Below are positions 8,513 through 18,961 of a stretch of DNA of 64,000 nucleotides, one piece after another (position 1 is the first letter of the stretch; every line of letters starts with the position of its first letter). The translations under genes were made by a program, and so were the position numbers. The notes under the pieces are model-generated. The model searched no databases. It was not told the DNA's origin and saw only the letters and a list, made by a program, of their open reading frames with translations. Source of the stretch: Massilia rubra (GTDB taxonomy: Bacteria; Pseudomonadota; Gammaproteobacteria; Burkholderiales; Burkholderiaceae_D); NCBI RefSeq assembly GCF_011682065.1, contig NZ_VUYU01000004.1:340519-404518 (forward strand), given 5' to 3'.

Positions 8513-10153
8513 GTGGGCATGCTGCAGTGGGTAAGAAACTACCGGCGCGCGTCGCTGGCCGGTGATATCAGCGCCGGCATCGTCGTCGCCCTCATGATGA
8601 TCCCCCAGGGGATGGCCTACGCCCTGGTGGCCGGCTTGCCGCCGGTGGCCGGCATCTATGCCAGCATCCTTCCCCCCATTCTGTACGCGATCTTCGGATC
8701 GAGCATGACCCAGTCGGTCGGGCCGATGGCGATCATCTCGCTGATGACGGCCGCCGCGCTGGCGCCGCTGGCCGCTCCCGGTTCCGGCCTGTACATCGTG
8801 CTGGCCGCCCAACTGGCCCTCGCTTCCGGCGCCGTGCTGCTGCTGTGCGGCCTGCTGCGGCTCGGCTACGTGGCCAATTTCTTTTCGCGTCCCGTGATGA
8901 GCGGCTTCACCATTGGCGCGGCCATCGTCATCGCCATCGGCCAGGTGAAGGTGCTCGCCGGCGGCGCTCTGCCGCAGGTGCACATGCCCAGCGCACTGCT
9001 TGGCGGCGGCGCCATCGTCGTGCTGCTGCTGGCCAAACGCTACCTGGCGCCGCTGCTGCGCCGCGCCGGCCTGGCTGCCAACGTGGCCGACATCGGCGCA
9101 CGCCTCGCGCCCATGCTGGTGGTGCTGGGCGCCATGCTGCTATCGAGCCTGGTCGACTTGCCGGCGTTGGGCGTGCAGAGCACCGGCGAGGTCCCTTCCG
9201 GCTTGCCCGGCCTGAACCTGGCCACCTCAGGCGCCCACTGGCGCGCGCTGGTGCAACCGGCGCTGCTGATCGGCTTCATGATCTTCTTGCTGGGGATGTC
9301 GGCCGCGCAAACGCTCGCGCTCAAGCGCCAGGAAAAACTGCAAAGTAATATGGAGCTGGTCGGCCTGGGCGTGGCCAATATCGGCAGCGCGCTCACGGGC
9401 GGCTTGCCGGTCACCGGCAGCCTGTCGCGCTCCGGCGTGAATTTCGCGGCCGGCGCCAACACGCCGCTGGCGAGCATCATCACCGGCGTGCTGCTGGCAC
9501 TGGCGCTGGTCGCGCCGACCGGATGGCTGGCGTTGCTGCCGCTGCCCGCGCTGGCGGCCACCATCATCGTGGCGGTACTGGGCATGCTGGAGCTGGACAC
9601 CCTGCGCACCGCCTGGCGCTACGACCGCGGCGACGCGCTGGCCCTGCTGGCGACCGCCGGCGGCGTGATTGCACTGGGCATCGACTACGGCGTCATTCTC
9701 GGCGTGCTGCTCTCGCTCGGCACTTTAATCTGGCGCGCCAGCCGTCCGCATATCGCGGTGCTGGGGCGGATCGCCGGCACCGAGCATTTCAGGAATATCG
9801 AACGCTACCCGGCCGGCACCGTGCCCGATGTGCTGATGCTGCGCATCGACGCCAATCTCTTTTTCGGCAATGTGGAAGCGGTCAACGCGCGCATCGAAGA
9901 CGAACTGGCGCTGCATCCGGCCGCCCGCCACCTGGTATTGGTCATGACGGCGGTCAGCTCGATCGATACGTCGGCCCTGTTCGGACTGGGCGAACTTAAT
10001 CTGGCGCTGCGCCGGCGCGGCATTGGCCTGCACCTGGCCGAGGTCAAGGGGCCGGTGATGGACCGGCTGAAAACGAGCGAGCTGCCGGGCGTCCTTCATG
10101 GCCAGATTTTTTTGAGCGCGGCGATGGCGTCGGACGCGCTGGCCGCCAAATGA
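8513..10153 (+). CDS. SulP (SLC26) family anion transporter with STAS domain
   Basis: Inner-membrane transporter of sulfate, bicarbonate or dicarboxylate type. The SulP signature near residues 15-60 (SAGIVVALMMIPQGMAYA and Y-A-S-I-L-P-P) is followed by about a dozen membrane segments to residue 410. A C-terminal STAS domain covers about 430-540. The start is GTG 8513 (12 bases after AAAGGA) or ATG 8519. The stop overlaps the next ATG (ATGA), so the two genes are translationally coupled. Substrate undetermined. Confidence 0.93.
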   Translation: MGMLQWVRNYRRASLAGDISAGIVVALMMIPQGMAYALVAGLPPVAGIYASILPPILYAIFGSSMTQSVGPMAIISLMTAAALAPLAAPGSGLYIVLAAQLALASGAVLLLCGLLRLGYVANFFSRPVMSGFTIGAAIVIAIGQVKVLAGGALPQVHMPSALLGGGAIVVLLLAKRYLAPLLRRAGLAANVADIGARLAPMLVVLGAMLLSSLVDLPALGVQSTGEVPSGLPGLNLATSGAHWRALVQPALLIGFMIFLLGMSAAQTLALKRQEKLQSNMELVGLGVANIGSALTGGLPVTGSLSRSGVNFAAGANTPLASIITGVLLALALVAPTGWLALLPLPALAATIIVAVLGMLELDTLRTAWRYDRGDALALLATAGGVIALGIDYGVILGVLLSLGTLIWRASRPHIAVLGRIAGTEHFRNIERYPAGTVPDVLMLRIDANLFFGNVEAVNARIEDELALHPAARHLVLVMTAVSSIDTSALFGLGELNLALRRRGIGLHLAEVKGPVMDRLKTSELPGVLHGQIFLSAAMASDALAAK

Positions 10154-10821
10154 AGGCGCGCTTCGGGCAACTGGGCTACGCGCTCGTGCCCGAGGTGCTG
10201 CCGGCCGCCGACTGCGCGCGCCTTGCGGAGCTGGCGCAGCCGGCTGCCGCCGCGTCGGGCGGCACGCGCTGCCTGCTGGCGCAGCCGTGGTGCGCCGACC
10301 TGGCCCGGCGACTGCGCGCCGAACCCGCGCTGGCATCCTTGCTTGATCCGGACGCGGTCGCGGTGCAGTGCACCTACTTTGAAAAATCGGCGGGCCGCAA
10401 CTGGCTGGTGCCGCTGCACCAGGACCTGAGCATACCGGTGGCGGCGCGCGTCGATGCGCCTGCGTTGCGCGGCTGGTCGGTCAAGGAAGGCACGCTGTTC
10501 GTGCAGGCGCCGCCGGCGCTGCTCGACACATTGGTGGCCGTGCGCGTGCACCTCGACCCGTGTGGCCTTGACGACGGGCCGCTGCTGGTGGTGCCGGGAT
10601 CGCACCGCGCCGGCGTGCTTGCGCCGCCTGATGCCGCCGCCGCGCGCGCGGCTACGCCGCCGGTGGCGTGCCTTGCCGGCGTGGGCGGCACGCTGGTGAT
10701 GCGCCCGCTGCTGCTGCATGCGTCGTCCAAGGCGCTCGGGCAGGGCCGGCGCCGCGTGCTGCACTTTGTGTTCGGCCCGCGCGTGCTTCCGTTCGGGCTT
10801 CATTGGCGTGTCGTAGTGTAA
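10150..10821 (+). CDS. Phytanoyl-CoA dioxygenase (PhyH)-family protein
   Basis: Predicted non-haem Fe(II)/2-oxoglutarate oxygenase of 223 residues. The HxD half of the iron triad is in PLHQDLS (about residue 94), VVPGSHRAG is the typical PhyH loop, and the distal His and 2OG-binding Arg lie in the LLLHASSKALGQGRRR segment. Coupled by a 4-base overlap to the SulP transporter, so the two may act on the same compound, but the substrate is unknown. Confidence 0.85.
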   Translation: MKARFGQLGYALVPEVLPAADCARLAELAQPAAAASGGTRCLLAQPWCADLARRLRAEPALASLLDPDAVAVQCTYFEKSAGRNWLVPLHQDLSIPVAARVDAPALRGWSVKEGTLFVQAPPALLDTLVAVRVHLDPCGLDDGPLLVVPGSHRAGVLAPPDAAAARAATPPVACLAGVGGTLVMRPLLLHASSKALGQGRRRVLHFVFGPRVLPFGLHWRVVV

Positions 10822-10873
10822 GTCAGCCAACCAGGCAGGCGACATTTATTGCGAAGTCGAATGAGCGACCGCC

Positions 10874-11578
10874 TCACTCACACTGCTTGAATTTTCGTAA
10901 GCGGCACTCCGACGCCATCCGTTGTGCCAGTTCGATTTCTGATGTCGACATGTTTTGTTTTATAGTGGCGCGTGTTTCCAAAGAGGTGCCGTAGAGCGAT
11001 TCGGCAGCAACGCTGAGCCACATATAGGCCAAAACGCGGTGTTTTTCAACGCCAAGTCCTAATCCATACATCAATCCCAGATTATATTGAGCCCGCGGAT
11101 CACCCTGGGCTGACGCTAATCGATACCATCTTACCGCCTCTGGATAATTCTGCTTAACACCATTGCCTTGTACATTTATCATCCCGATATTGAATTGCGC
11201 CTCAGAATGCCCCTTGTCTGCCGCACGTCGAATCCATTTGATCGCCTCTGAGAAATCCTGCGAAACACCTTTTCCGCTGCTATACAAGACACCAAGATTA
11301 TTTTGTGCCTGCAAATTTCCCTGAACTGCCGCCATGCGGTACCACTTGGCTGCCTTTGCGTAATCTTGGGCAACACCATGCCCCGCCTCGAACATCGTAC
11401 CAAGTGCCGATTGAGCGAATGGATTTCCTTGAGTGGCCAGCGGGCGATAAATCGACAGTGCACTTGCGTAGTCACCTCGTTCGTGGGCAGTAACTGCGTC
11501 ATCTAGCGGAGCAGCAGCAACAACCGTCGAGGCGAAATTGACGGCAACCAAAGCAACGCATGTAAGTAATTTTTTCAT
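10874..11578 (-). CDS. Secreted Sel1-repeat protein
   Basis: 234 residues: a signal peptide (MKKLLTCVALVAVNF..., cleavage after about A23), then about five Sel1/TPR-like repeats of 36 residues with the A-x-x-x-L-G-x-M-Y pattern (SALGTMFEAGHGVAQD, NNLGVLYSSGKGVSQD, YNLGLMYGLGLGVEKH). Such solenoids bind proteins in the periplasm. Base composition is visibly less GC-rich than neighbours, a hint of recent acquisition. Stands alone. Confidence 0.88.
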   Translation of the reverse strand: MKKLLTCVALVAVNFASTVVAAAPLDDAVTAHERGDYASALSIYRPLATQGNPFAQSALGTMFEAGHGVAQDYAKAAKWYRMAAVQGNLQAQNNLGVLYSSGKGVSQDFSEAIKWIRRAADKGHSEAQFNIGMINVQGNGVKQNYPEAVRWYRLASAQGDPRAQYNLGLMYGLGLGVEKHRVLAYMWLSVAAESLYGTSLETRATIKQNMSTSEIELAQRMASECRLRKFKQCE

Positions 11579-11933
11579 TCTATTTTTAGTACGTAATCGA
11601 GTTCAATCTTAGCAAAGTCGTGATAATTGTACAGGAGCAAGGATCGCCACCGACCGCAGTGCCCAGTTTGCCTGTGGCAGCTGCGCCTGAGGTGTACTGT
11701 TGAATAGTGGCTCGTCCTTGCGCAACGTGGATGTCGACATGCTGTGGAAACAGGCATGGTGGTTCTGACGACGCTTTGTCGATCGGATTGGCAACGAGTC
11801 ACGCGAGCACGTCGACACCTTGATGAGAGGTTGTTGAGCTGGACTCTCAATAGATTTCAAGACTACTTAATGACCTCGCAGCACACTTTGTATATTATGC
11901 CGGTACCAGAAAAACCAGATCCGGGGACCGACG
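11579..11933. other. Intergenic region without a supported gene
   Basis: 355 bases between divergent genes. The short open frames here show no recognisable protein, RBS or codon bias. The left part must hold the promoter of the Sel1 gene and the right part that of the oxygenase gene (GGGGACCGACG precedes its ATG). Confidence 0.6.
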
Positions 11934-12635
11934 ATGGACGACTTCATCGAGATTTACGATAACGCGCTGACCGGCGAGCAGTGCGCCGCCGTCATGGCGC
12001 GCTTCGACGCCAGCGACAAGGTCGTGCGCGGCAAGACCGGCAACGGCGTCGACACCAGCAAGAAAGACAGCTACGACCTGACCATCTCGGCCCACGAAGA
12101 ATGGCAGGACGTGGCGGCCATCATGATGCAGGCCGTGCGCGAGCACCTGTGCGCCTACATGGACAAATACCGCATGATGCTCATCGGCGCGCTGTCGCCG
12201 CAGGTGATTCACCCCGGTACCGGCGAGCCGGTGGTGCTGTCGCCGGAGAATTTCGACGAGTGCGGCACCGCCCACATCGATGAGCTGATGCGCATGATGT
12301 ACCGCGCCGGCCAGATCAACGTGCAAAAGTACGTGCAGGCCAGCGGCGGCTATCATCACTGGCATTCCGAGATCTATCCGCAGAACGCCAGCTGCGAGAG
12401 CCTGCACCGCGCGCTGTTGTTCCAGTTCTACCTGAACGACGTGGACGACGGCGGCGAGACGGAGTTCTACTACCAGCGGCGCAAAATCGAGGCGCGCCAG
12501 GGCCGCTTGATCATCGCGCCGGCCGGCTTCACCCATTCGCACAAAGGCCATGTGGCGCGCAGCGGCGACAAATACATCGCCACGTCGTGGATCCTGTTCC
12601 AGCGCGCCGAGGCGCTGTATGGCCCACCCGCCTGA
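11934..12635 (+). CDS. 2-oxoglutarate/Fe(II) oxygenase, prolyl-4-hydroxylase-like
   Basis: 233 residues with the C-terminal double-stranded beta-helix of the 2OG-Fe(II) family: first iron ligands in YHHWHSEIY, a G-G-E-T-E-F strand, the distal His in FTHSHKG, and a basic residue in SGDKYIATSW for 2OG. The first half-motif reads H-S-E rather than the usual H-x-D. Protein or peptide hydroxylation is plausible; the target is unknown. The DinB-like gene follows after 27 bases, so they may be co-transcribed. Confidence 0.82.
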   Translation: MDDFIEIYDNALTGEQCAAVMARFDASDKVVRGKTGNGVDTSKKDSYDLTISAHEEWQDVAAIMMQAVREHLCAYMDKYRMMLIGALSPQVIHPGTGEPVVLSPENFDECGTAHIDELMRMMYRAGQINVQKYVQASGGYHHWHSEIYPQNASCESLHRALLFQFYLNDVDDGGETEFYYQRRKIEARQGRLIIAPAGFTHSHKGHVARSGDKYIATSWILFQRAEALYGPPA

Positions 12636-12662
12636 CCGGCTTCACTTTTACTGACTGACACC

Positions 12663-13250
12663 ATGAACCAATTTCTTCGCTACCTGATCGCCCAGGCTTA
12701 CAACAACGCCTGGGCCAATCACCGCCTGTTGCGCGCATGCGCCGAGCTGTCGCAGAAAGAATTCGAACTCGCCACGCGCACCAGCTTTTTTCCGTCGATC
12801 AAAGGGACCCTGAATCATAACCTGACGGTCGACTGGTTCTACATCGACGCCATGGAGCGGGCGGCGCGTGGCGACGAACCGCATCCCGACTATTGCGCCG
12901 CCTTCTTCGAACCGGAAGAACCATTCGCCGCCTGCGCCGATTTGTGGGCCGCGCAAAAGTCGAGCGACCAGCGCCTGATCGCCTACTGCCGCCAGCTCGA
13001 CGAGGCCACGCTCGCGCGCGACGTCGGCATCCTGCGTGACCACGGGCTCATGCTCGACACGCCCGCGCGCCTGTTGGCGCACCTGTTCCAGCACCAGGTC
13101 CACCACCGTGGCCAGGTCCACGCGATGCTCGCCGGGACCGCCATCGAACCGCCCCAGCTCGATGAATTCTACAGCCGTGGCGAAGCCGAAGACCGGGCGC
13201 AGGATTTTGCGGAACTGGGCTTTACCGAGGCCGATGTGTGGGGTGAGTAA
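12663..13250 (+). CDS. DinB-family protein
   Basis: 195 residues of the DinB four-helix-bundle fold. Metal-ligand His are visible in LNHNLTVDW (about residue 51) and in HQVHHRGQVH (about 140-149), the usual triad. Family members include thiol-dependent transferases and damage-inducible proteins; the reaction here cannot be assigned. Confidence 0.87.
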   Translation: MNQFLRYLIAQAYNNAWANHRLLRACAELSQKEFELATRTSFFPSIKGTLNHNLTVDWFYIDAMERAARGDEPHPDYCAAFFEPEEPFAACADLWAAQKSSDQRLIAYCRQLDEATLARDVGILRDHGLMLDTPARLLAHLFQHQVHHRGQVHAMLAGTAIEPPQLDEFYSRGEAEDRAQDFAELGFTEADVWGE

Positions 13251-13351
13251 GTACGCGTGACAAGCGCTCGTAGCGCGTGGTAAATTTGAGTTGTAACCAA
13301 AAGTAAAAATTCGGCCACTGACGGCTTACCGTAACCTACCACAGGCCAAAC

Positions 13352-15124
13352 ATGCATTGCACCGGGCGTCGGCACGTTCACGTCGCTTTCACGGTCGCCG
13401 CTTTGGCGAGCGCGCTGCCGGCGTGCGCGCTGGAGACGCAAGTGAGCGGCCGGCTCAGCTTCGGCGCCAGCTTCCGTACCGAGGAATCGGCCCCGCATAT
13501 GCTCGTTGCATACAATGCGCAAGCGGTCGGACTGTCCGGCCTTGCCAGCGCTGGCCAGAACAGCGATGACGCCAACCTGAATTTCCGGCGCGGCGACGCC
13601 GTCACGCGCGCGCTCAAGGGCTATGTGGAGCTGGCCGCTTTTGAAGGCAACTTCAGCGCGCTGGTGCGCGTCAAGGCGTGGCACGACTTCGCCTTGGGCG
13701 ACCATGCGCGCGCGTGGGGCAACAGCATCAACGGCTACGCGGCCGGCCAGCCGCTGGGCGACGCCGGCGGCGCGCGGCTGTCGCGTTTTTCGGGGGTGGC
13801 GCTGGGCGATGCGTTCATTGCGCACAACACCCAAGTCGACGACGTGCGCGTGCTGACGCGCTTCGGACAGCAGTCGCTCTCGTGGGGGGAGCGCAGCGGC
13901 TTTCCGGGCGGCCTGGCTGCGCTCAACGCAGTCGACTTCCCGGCGCGCCGGCGTGCCGACGCCGTGCCGCAGGAAACGCTGGTGCCGGCGCCGATGCTGT
14001 TCGCGCGCGCGCAGGCTGCCGGCGGATTCGGGGTCGAGGGCTTTTACCAGACCCGCTTCCGTCCGTCCGCGCTGGACCTGTGCGGCACCTTCTGGTCCGG
14101 CACCGACTACATGGCGCAAGGCTGCAACCTGGCTTTCGCAGGGCCGATGACAGCGAGCGACCGGACGCGCCTGGCGGGGCGCGCCTATGTCGAACGCATG
14201 GACAATCCGGCATCGGTCGACGGCGGACAGTACGGAGCGGCGCTGACGTGGAAGTCGCTGCCGCTGGCGATGGATGTGGGCTTGTATTACGCGCGCTACA
14301 CCGGCAGCACCCCCTTGCCGGGCGTGCGCAAGGCGCAGCGGCCCGGTTTGGGCACGATCGCAGGAGATCCCGATGGCAAGAACATGCGCTACTTCACCGA
14401 ATACGCGGGCGACATTGCCATGATGGCGCTCACTGTGATGCACCGGCGCGCGCACGGCAGCGTGTTCGGGGAATTGGCATGGCGCGCCAACCAGCCCATG
14501 CAGCTGCCGCCAGGCGACACTTTGCCGGCACTGCTCAATCCCGCCTTTCCATCGCTCCTGCGCAAGGAGGTCGATGCGCTGGCGCCTGGCGCGCTGTATC
14601 ACACCTATGACCGCTACCGCACCGTCCAGCTTCAGGCGGGCATGCAGCGGGACTGGCCGCGCGTCGGCGGCGTCGCTCTGAGCACCCTTGGCGAAGTCGT
14701 GGTCAAGCATGTCGCCGCGCTACCCGATCCGTCCGTGCGGCGCTACGGACGGGTCGACCAGTACGGCAATGGACCGGTTAACGGCACGTGCATCGTCACG
14801 TCCATCGACGCCGCCCGCCAGTGCAGCAGCGATGGATATGTCACGCCAAGCGCGTATGCGTACCGCATACGGGTCGACGCGCGCATGGCGCAGGTGGGGC
14901 CGGGACTGAACCTGCACGCATGGGCGCAATTGCAGCACGACGTGAAGGGCTGGTCGCATGACTTCATTCTCAACGAAGGCCGGCGCACCATGAACACGGG
15001 CGTGCGTATGGAATACCTGAAGCGTTATGTGGCCGAAGTGGCCTATGCGCCGGTGTGGGGCGGCGTCTACAACACGCAGGTGGACCGCGACGTGCTGGCG
15101 CTGTCGATGGGCGTCAAGTTCTAG
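13352..15124 (+). CDS. DUF1302-type outer-membrane protein
   Basis: 590 residues with a signal peptide (cleavage near ALA/ACALE, about residue 28), then a long region of alternating aromatic and polar strands with few hydrophobic helices and a terminal aromatic residue (SMGVKF), as in beta-barrels. Segments such as GDAFIAHNTQVDDVRVLTRF and G-x-Q-S-L-S-W-G-E match the DUF1302 family as I know it. It lies just upstream of ureD on the same strand, so a link to urease substrate uptake is possible but unproven. Confidence 0.75.
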   Translation: MHCTGRRHVHVAFTVAALASALPACALETQVSGRLSFGASFRTEESAPHMLVAYNAQAVGLSGLASAGQNSDDANLNFRRGDAVTRALKGYVELAAFEGNFSALVRVKAWHDFALGDHARAWGNSINGYAAGQPLGDAGGARLSRFSGVALGDAFIAHNTQVDDVRVLTRFGQQSLSWGERSGFPGGLAALNAVDFPARRRADAVPQETLVPAPMLFARAQAAGGFGVEGFYQTRFRPSALDLCGTFWSGTDYMAQGCNLAFAGPMTASDRTRLAGRAYVERMDNPASVDGGQYGAALTWKSLPLAMDVGLYYARYTGSTPLPGVRKAQRPGLGTIAGDPDGKNMRYFTEYAGDIAMMALTVMHRRAHGSVFGELAWRANQPMQLPPGDTLPALLNPAFPSLLRKEVDALAPGALYHTYDRYRTVQLQAGMQRDWPRVGGVALSTLGEVVVKHVAALPDPSVRRYGRVDQYGNGPVNGTCIVTSIDAARQCSSDGYVTPSAYAYRIRVDARMAQVGPGLNLHAWAQLQHDVKGWSHDFILNEGRRTMNTGVRMEYLKRYVAEVAYAPVWGGVYNTQVDRDVLALSMGVKF

Positions 15125-15236
15125 CGCACCAGCGTGGTGCGCGCGCGCCGTGGCGGTGCGCCTGATCACCCGCTGTGGGCACGCCGCACCATGAACGTGC
15201 CGCGTGCGCTGGCACGCATCCTGCTCCTGCAAAGGT

Positions 15237-16076
15237 ATGCGAGATTGCCACCCGACCGAACCGACCCACACTGCATGGCAAGCGAGCCTGCGGCTGGGCT
15301 TCGCCGACGATGCCGGCACCACGCGGCTGATGGAGCGCGTCCACAGCGGGCCGCTGCGGGTGCAAAAGCCGCTGTATCCGGAAGGCGCGCGTATCTGCCA
15401 CGCGATCATCGTCCATCCGCCCGGTGGCGTGGTGGGCGGCGACCGGCTGTCGGTGAGCGTGTCCGCCGGGGCGTCCACGCATGCGTTCCTGACCTCGCCC
15501 GGCGCCGCCAAGTGGTACCGGGCCAACGGCAAGGTCTCGCGCCAGGATGTGACGATCGACGCCGGCGCCGGCGCGGCCGTCGAATGGATGCCGCAGGAAG
15601 CCATTTTCTTCAATGGCGCCCATGTGGCGCTCGAACAACGGGTCGAGTTGGCGCTTGATGCCAGCTACATCGGCTGCGACATCCTGTGCCTGGGCCGGCG
15701 CGCCTCGGGCGAGACTTTTGAGAGCGGCGTCATTACCCAGCACACGCAGATCCGCCGTGGCGGCAAGCTGCTGTGGTGGGAGCAGGGTGCGCTGCGCGGC
15801 GGCGGCGCGGCCATGCACAGCCCTCTTGGACTGAACGGCGCGAGCGTGTGCGCCACCCTGGTCGGCGTGGGCAGGCCGGCCGGCGCCGCGCTGATCGATG
15901 CCATGCGCGCGCTCGATCCGTCGCTCGGCGTGACCCAAATCAAGTCGGTTTTTGTCGCACGTTACCTGGGCGAAGACAGCGAAAGCGCGCGTCGCGCCAT
16001 GTTCGGGGTGTGGCAGATGTTGCGCCCGCACCTGCTCGGGTGCGCCGCGCCGCTGCCGCGCATCTGGAACACCTGA
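15237..16076 (+). CDS. ureD: Urease accessory protein UreD
   Basis: Scaffold that binds apo-urease and, with UreF and UreG, delivers nickel. Family motifs seen: GPLRVQKPLYPEG, HPPGGVVGGD and TSPGAAKWYR. I chose ATG 15237 because the recognisable family sequence begins shortly after; a GTG at 15204 would add 11 residues. First gene of ureDABCEFG. Confidence 0.94.
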   Translation: MRDCHPTEPTHTAWQASLRLGFADDAGTTRLMERVHSGPLRVQKPLYPEGARICHAIIVHPPGGVVGGDRLSVSVSAGASTHAFLTSPGAAKWYRANGKVSRQDVTIDAGAGAAVEWMPQEAIFFNGAHVALEQRVELALDASYIGCDILCLGRRASGETFESGVITQHTQIRRGGKLLWWEQGALRGGGAAMHSPLGLNGASVCATLVGVGRPAGAALIDAMRALDPSLGVTQIKSVFVARYLGEDSESARRAMFGVWQMLRPHLLGCAAPLPRIWNT

Positions 16077-16094
16077 AAAGAGAGACGACAATCC

Positions 16095-16397
16095 ATGGAC
16101 CTGACCCCGCGCGAAAAAGACAAACTGCTGATCTTCACCGCCGCCTTGCTGGCCGAACGGCGCATGGCGCGCGGCCTCAAACTCAATTATCCGGAAGCCG
16201 TGGCGTTGATCAGCGCGGCCATCATGGAGGGCGCGCGCGACGGCAAGACGGTGGCGCAGCTGATGTCCGAAGGCGCCGCGATATTGACGCGCGCCGACGT
16301 CATGGACGGCATCGCCGAGATGATCCCCGATATCCAGGTCGAGGCGACTTTCCCGGACGGCAGCAAGCTCGTGACCGTCCACAACCCCATTCCCTGA
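16095..16397 (+). CDS. ureA: Urease gamma subunit
   Basis: 100 residues, full length for UreA. The beginning [20 protein letters not shown] and the end VTVHNPI are typical. It starts 18 bases after ureD and 8 bases before ureB, and forms the (UreABC)3 holoenzyme that hydrolyses urea. Confidence 0.97.
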   Translation: MDLTPREKDKLLIFTAALLAERRMARGLKLNYPEAVALISAAIMEGARDGKTVAQLMSEGAAILTRADVMDGIAEMIPDIQVEATFPDGSKLVTVHNPIP

Positions 16398-16404
16398 GAG
16401 CGAG

Positions 16405-16734
16405 ATGAGCATGATACCTGGCCAATACCTGCTTGCCGATGGCGACATTGAACTGAACGCCGGCCGCGCCACCCGCACCGTGGTCGTGGCCAACAGCGGC
16501 GACCGGCCAATCCAGGTCGGCTCGCACTTTCACTTCTTCGAGGTCAATACCGCGCTGCACTTCGCGCGCAGCGCGGCAATTGGCATGCGGCTCAATATCG
16601 CTTCCGGCACCGCGGTGCGCTTCGAGCCGGGCCAGCGGCGCACGGTGGAACTGGTCGCACTCGGTGGCGACCGGATGGTGTTCGGCTTTAACGGCCTGGT
16701 GATGGGCGAACTGCCACCGCACGGGAGCGACTGA
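16405..16734 (+). CDS. ureB: Urease beta subunit
   Basis: 109 residues with family motifs [32 protein letters not shown] and GFNGLVMG. A second in-frame ATG two codons in is an alternative start. The stop is one base from the ureC start. Confidence 0.97.
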   Translation: MSMIPGQYLLADGDIELNAGRATRTVVVANSGDRPIQVGSHFHFFEVNTALHFARSAAIGMRLNIASGTAVRFEPGQRRTVELVALGGDRMVFGFNGLVMGELPPHGSD

Positions 16735-16735
16735 G

Positions 16736-18436
16736 ATGCCCTCGATCAGCCGCCGCGCCTACGCCGACATGTTCGGCCCCACCACGGGCGACCGCATCCG
16801 CCTTGCAGATACCGACCTGTTCATCGAGATCGAACGCGACTTCGCCATCCATGGCGAGGAAGTCAAGTTCGGCGGCGGTAAAACCATCCGCGACGGCATG
16901 GGGCAGTCGCAGCGGCTGCATGCCGACGTGATGGATACCGTCATCACCAACGCCGTCATCGTCGACCACTGGGGCATCGTCAAGGCCGATATCGGCCTCA
17001 AAAACGGCCTGATCGCCGCCATCGGCAAGGCCGGCAACCCGGACGTGCAGCCAGGCGTGACGATGGCCATCGGCGGCGCCACCGAAATCATCGCCGGCGA
17101 AGGCATGATCGTCACCGCCGGCGGGGTCGATACCCACATCCATTTCATCTGCCCGCAGCAGATCGAAGAAGCGCTCATGAGCGGCATCACCACCATGATC
17201 GGCGGCGGCACCGGTCCCGCGACCGGCACCGCGGCCACCACCTGCACGCCGGGACCGTGGCACCTGCACGCGATGCTCGGGGCGGCCGATGCCTTTCCGA
17301 TGAACCTGGGCTTCATGGGCAAGGGCAACGTCAGCCTGCCGGGACCCCTGGAGGAACAGGTGCTGGCCGGCGCGATCGGCCTCAAACTCCACGAAGACTG
17401 GGGCAGCACCCCGGCCGCCATCGACAACTGCCTGGCGGTGGCCGAGCGCATGGACGTGCAGGTGGCGCTGCATTCCGATACCCTCAACGAAGGCGGCTTT
17501 TTGGAAAGCACGCTGGGCGCCTTCAAGGATCGCACCATCCACACCTTCCATACGGAAGGGGCGGGCGGCGGCCATGCGCCCGACATCATCGCCGCCGTCG
17601 GCCAGGACAACGTGCTGCCGTCGTCGACCAATCCGACCCGGCCCTTCACCGTCAACACGCTCGACGAGCATCTCGACATGCTGATGGTGTGTCATCACCT
17701 CGACCCGGCCATAGCCGAAGACGTGGCCTTCGCCGAGTCGCGCATCCGGCGCGAGACCATCGCCGCCGAGGATATCTTGCACGACCTGGGGGCGATCTCG
17801 ATGATGTCGTCCGACTCGCAAGCGATGGGCCGGGTGGGCGAAGTGATCATGCGCACCTGGCAGAGCGCCCACAAGATGAAGCAGCAGCGCGGCCCGCTCG
17901 CACCCGACACGGCGCGCAACGACAACTTTCGCGTCAAGCGCTATATCGCCAAATACACGATCAACCCGGCCATCACGCATGGCGTCTCGCACGCGGTCGG
18001 CTCGCTGGAAGTGGGCAAGATCGCCGATATCGTACTGTGGAAGCCGGCGTTTTTCGGTGTAAAGCCGTCGATCATTCTCAAAGGCGGCATGATTGCGGCG
18101 GCGCAGATGGGCGACCCGAACGCGTCGATCCCGACGCCGCAGCCGGTCCACTACCGCATGATGTTCGGCGCCTTTGGCGGCGGCCTGAAAAAGTCGTTCA
18201 CGTTCGTCTCGCAAGCCGCCTACGACGCGGGTATCGGCCGGCAACTGGGCTTGAGCAAGACGCTCATTCCCGTGCACGGCATGCGCCACCTGCGCAAGCG
18301 CGACATGATCCACAACGGCGCCACGCCCCGCATGGAAGTCGATCCCGAAACCTACGAAGTGCGCGCCGACGGCCAGTTGCTGGTCTGCGAAGCCGCAGTC
18401 GTGCTGCCGATGGCGCAGCGCTATTTTTTGTTCTGA
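16736..18436 (+). CDS. ureC: Urease alpha (catalytic) subunit
   Basis: 566 residues, normal length. Nickel ligands are visible: HIHF (His134 and His136), the carbamylated Lys in GLKLHEDWG (Lys217), and later His residues in [15 protein letters not shown]. The mobile flap Cys and His are in MVCHHLDP. All active-site motifs are intact, so the enzyme is predicted functional. Confidence 0.98.
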   Translation: MPSISRRAYADMFGPTTGDRIRLADTDLFIEIERDFAIHGEEVKFGGGKTIRDGMGQSQRLHADVMDTVITNAVIVDHWGIVKADIGLKNGLIAAIGKAGNPDVQPGVTMAIGGATEIIAGEGMIVTAGGVDTHIHFICPQQIEEALMSGITTMIGGGTGPATGTAATTCTPGPWHLHAMLGAADAFPMNLGFMGKGNVSLPGPLEEQVLAGAIGLKLHEDWGSTPAAIDNCLAVAERMDVQVALHSDTLNEGGFLESTLGAFKDRTIHTFHTEGAGGGHAPDIIAAVGQDNVLPSSTNPTRPFTVNTLDEHLDMLMVCHHLDPAIAEDVAFAESRIRRETIAAEDILHDLGAISMMSSDSQAMGRVGEVIMRTWQSAHKMKQQRGPLAPDTARNDNFRVKRYIAKYTINPAITHGVSHAVGSLEVGKIADIVLWKPAFFGVKPSIILKGGMIAAAQMGDPNASIPTPQPVHYRMMFGAFGGGLKKSFTFVSQAAYDAGIGRQLGLSKTLIPVHGMRHLRKRDMIHNGATPRMEVDPETYEVRADGQLLVCEAAVVLPMAQRYFLF

Positions 18437-18448
18437 GAGAGTCCCGTG

Positions 18449-18961
18449 ATGATGACATTGCATACCAAGCTGGCGCAGGCCGAACGCGTCGACGATGAGC
18501 TGGTGCTGGCCTACGACCAGCGCGAAAAGTGCCGCCTGCGCGCGCGCCTGGCGTCCGGCGAGGAGGTGGCGCTGTTCATGGTGCGCGGCACGGTGCTGCG
18601 CGACGGCGAGCTCTTGACGGGAGCCGAAGGGCGCGTGGTGCGCGTTCTCGCCGCCAGCGAACCGACCTACGTGGTCCGTTGCGGCACGCCCCTGATCATG
18701 GCGCGCTGCGCTTTTCATTTGGGGAACCGGCATACGCAGGCCCAGATCGGCGATGGCTTCTTGCGCATCCGGGTCGATCCGGTGCTCAAGGAGATGGTGG
18801 AGGGCCTGGGCGCGCGCGTGGAGCAAGAGAGCGCGCCGTTCGAGCCGGAAGCGGGGGCGTATTCGGGTGGAGGGCACAGCCACGGCCACGATGGCCATCC
18901 GCTCGCTCCCGTGCCGCTGCGCCAGAAGATACACCGGCCGGGCGACCCGGCGTCGGCATGA
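18449..18961 (+). CDS. ureE: Urease accessory protein UreE
   Basis: Nickel metallochaperone. It has the N-terminal peptide-binding domain, a C-terminal metal-binding domain and a His-rich tail (GGHSHGHDGH) that can hold extra nickel. GTG 18446 and ATGs 18449/18452 are adjacent in frame; I chose 18449 for its spacing from GAGAGA. It overlaps ureF by ATGA. Confidence 0.94.
   Translation: MMTLHTKLAQAERVDDELVLAYDQREKCRLRARLASGEEVALFMVRGTVLRDGELLTGAEGRVVRVLAASEPTYVVRCGTPLIMARCAFHLGNRHTQAQIGDGFLRIRVDPVLKEMVEGLGARVEQESAPFEPEAGAYSGGGHSHGHDGHPLAPVPLRQKIHRPGDPASA

Noticed and set aside
16688..18934. A 748-codon open frame antisense to ureC and ureE
   Set aside because: Its protein is His/Arg/Asp-rich shadow sequence typical of GC-rich antisense frames; ureC is unmistakable on the other strand.
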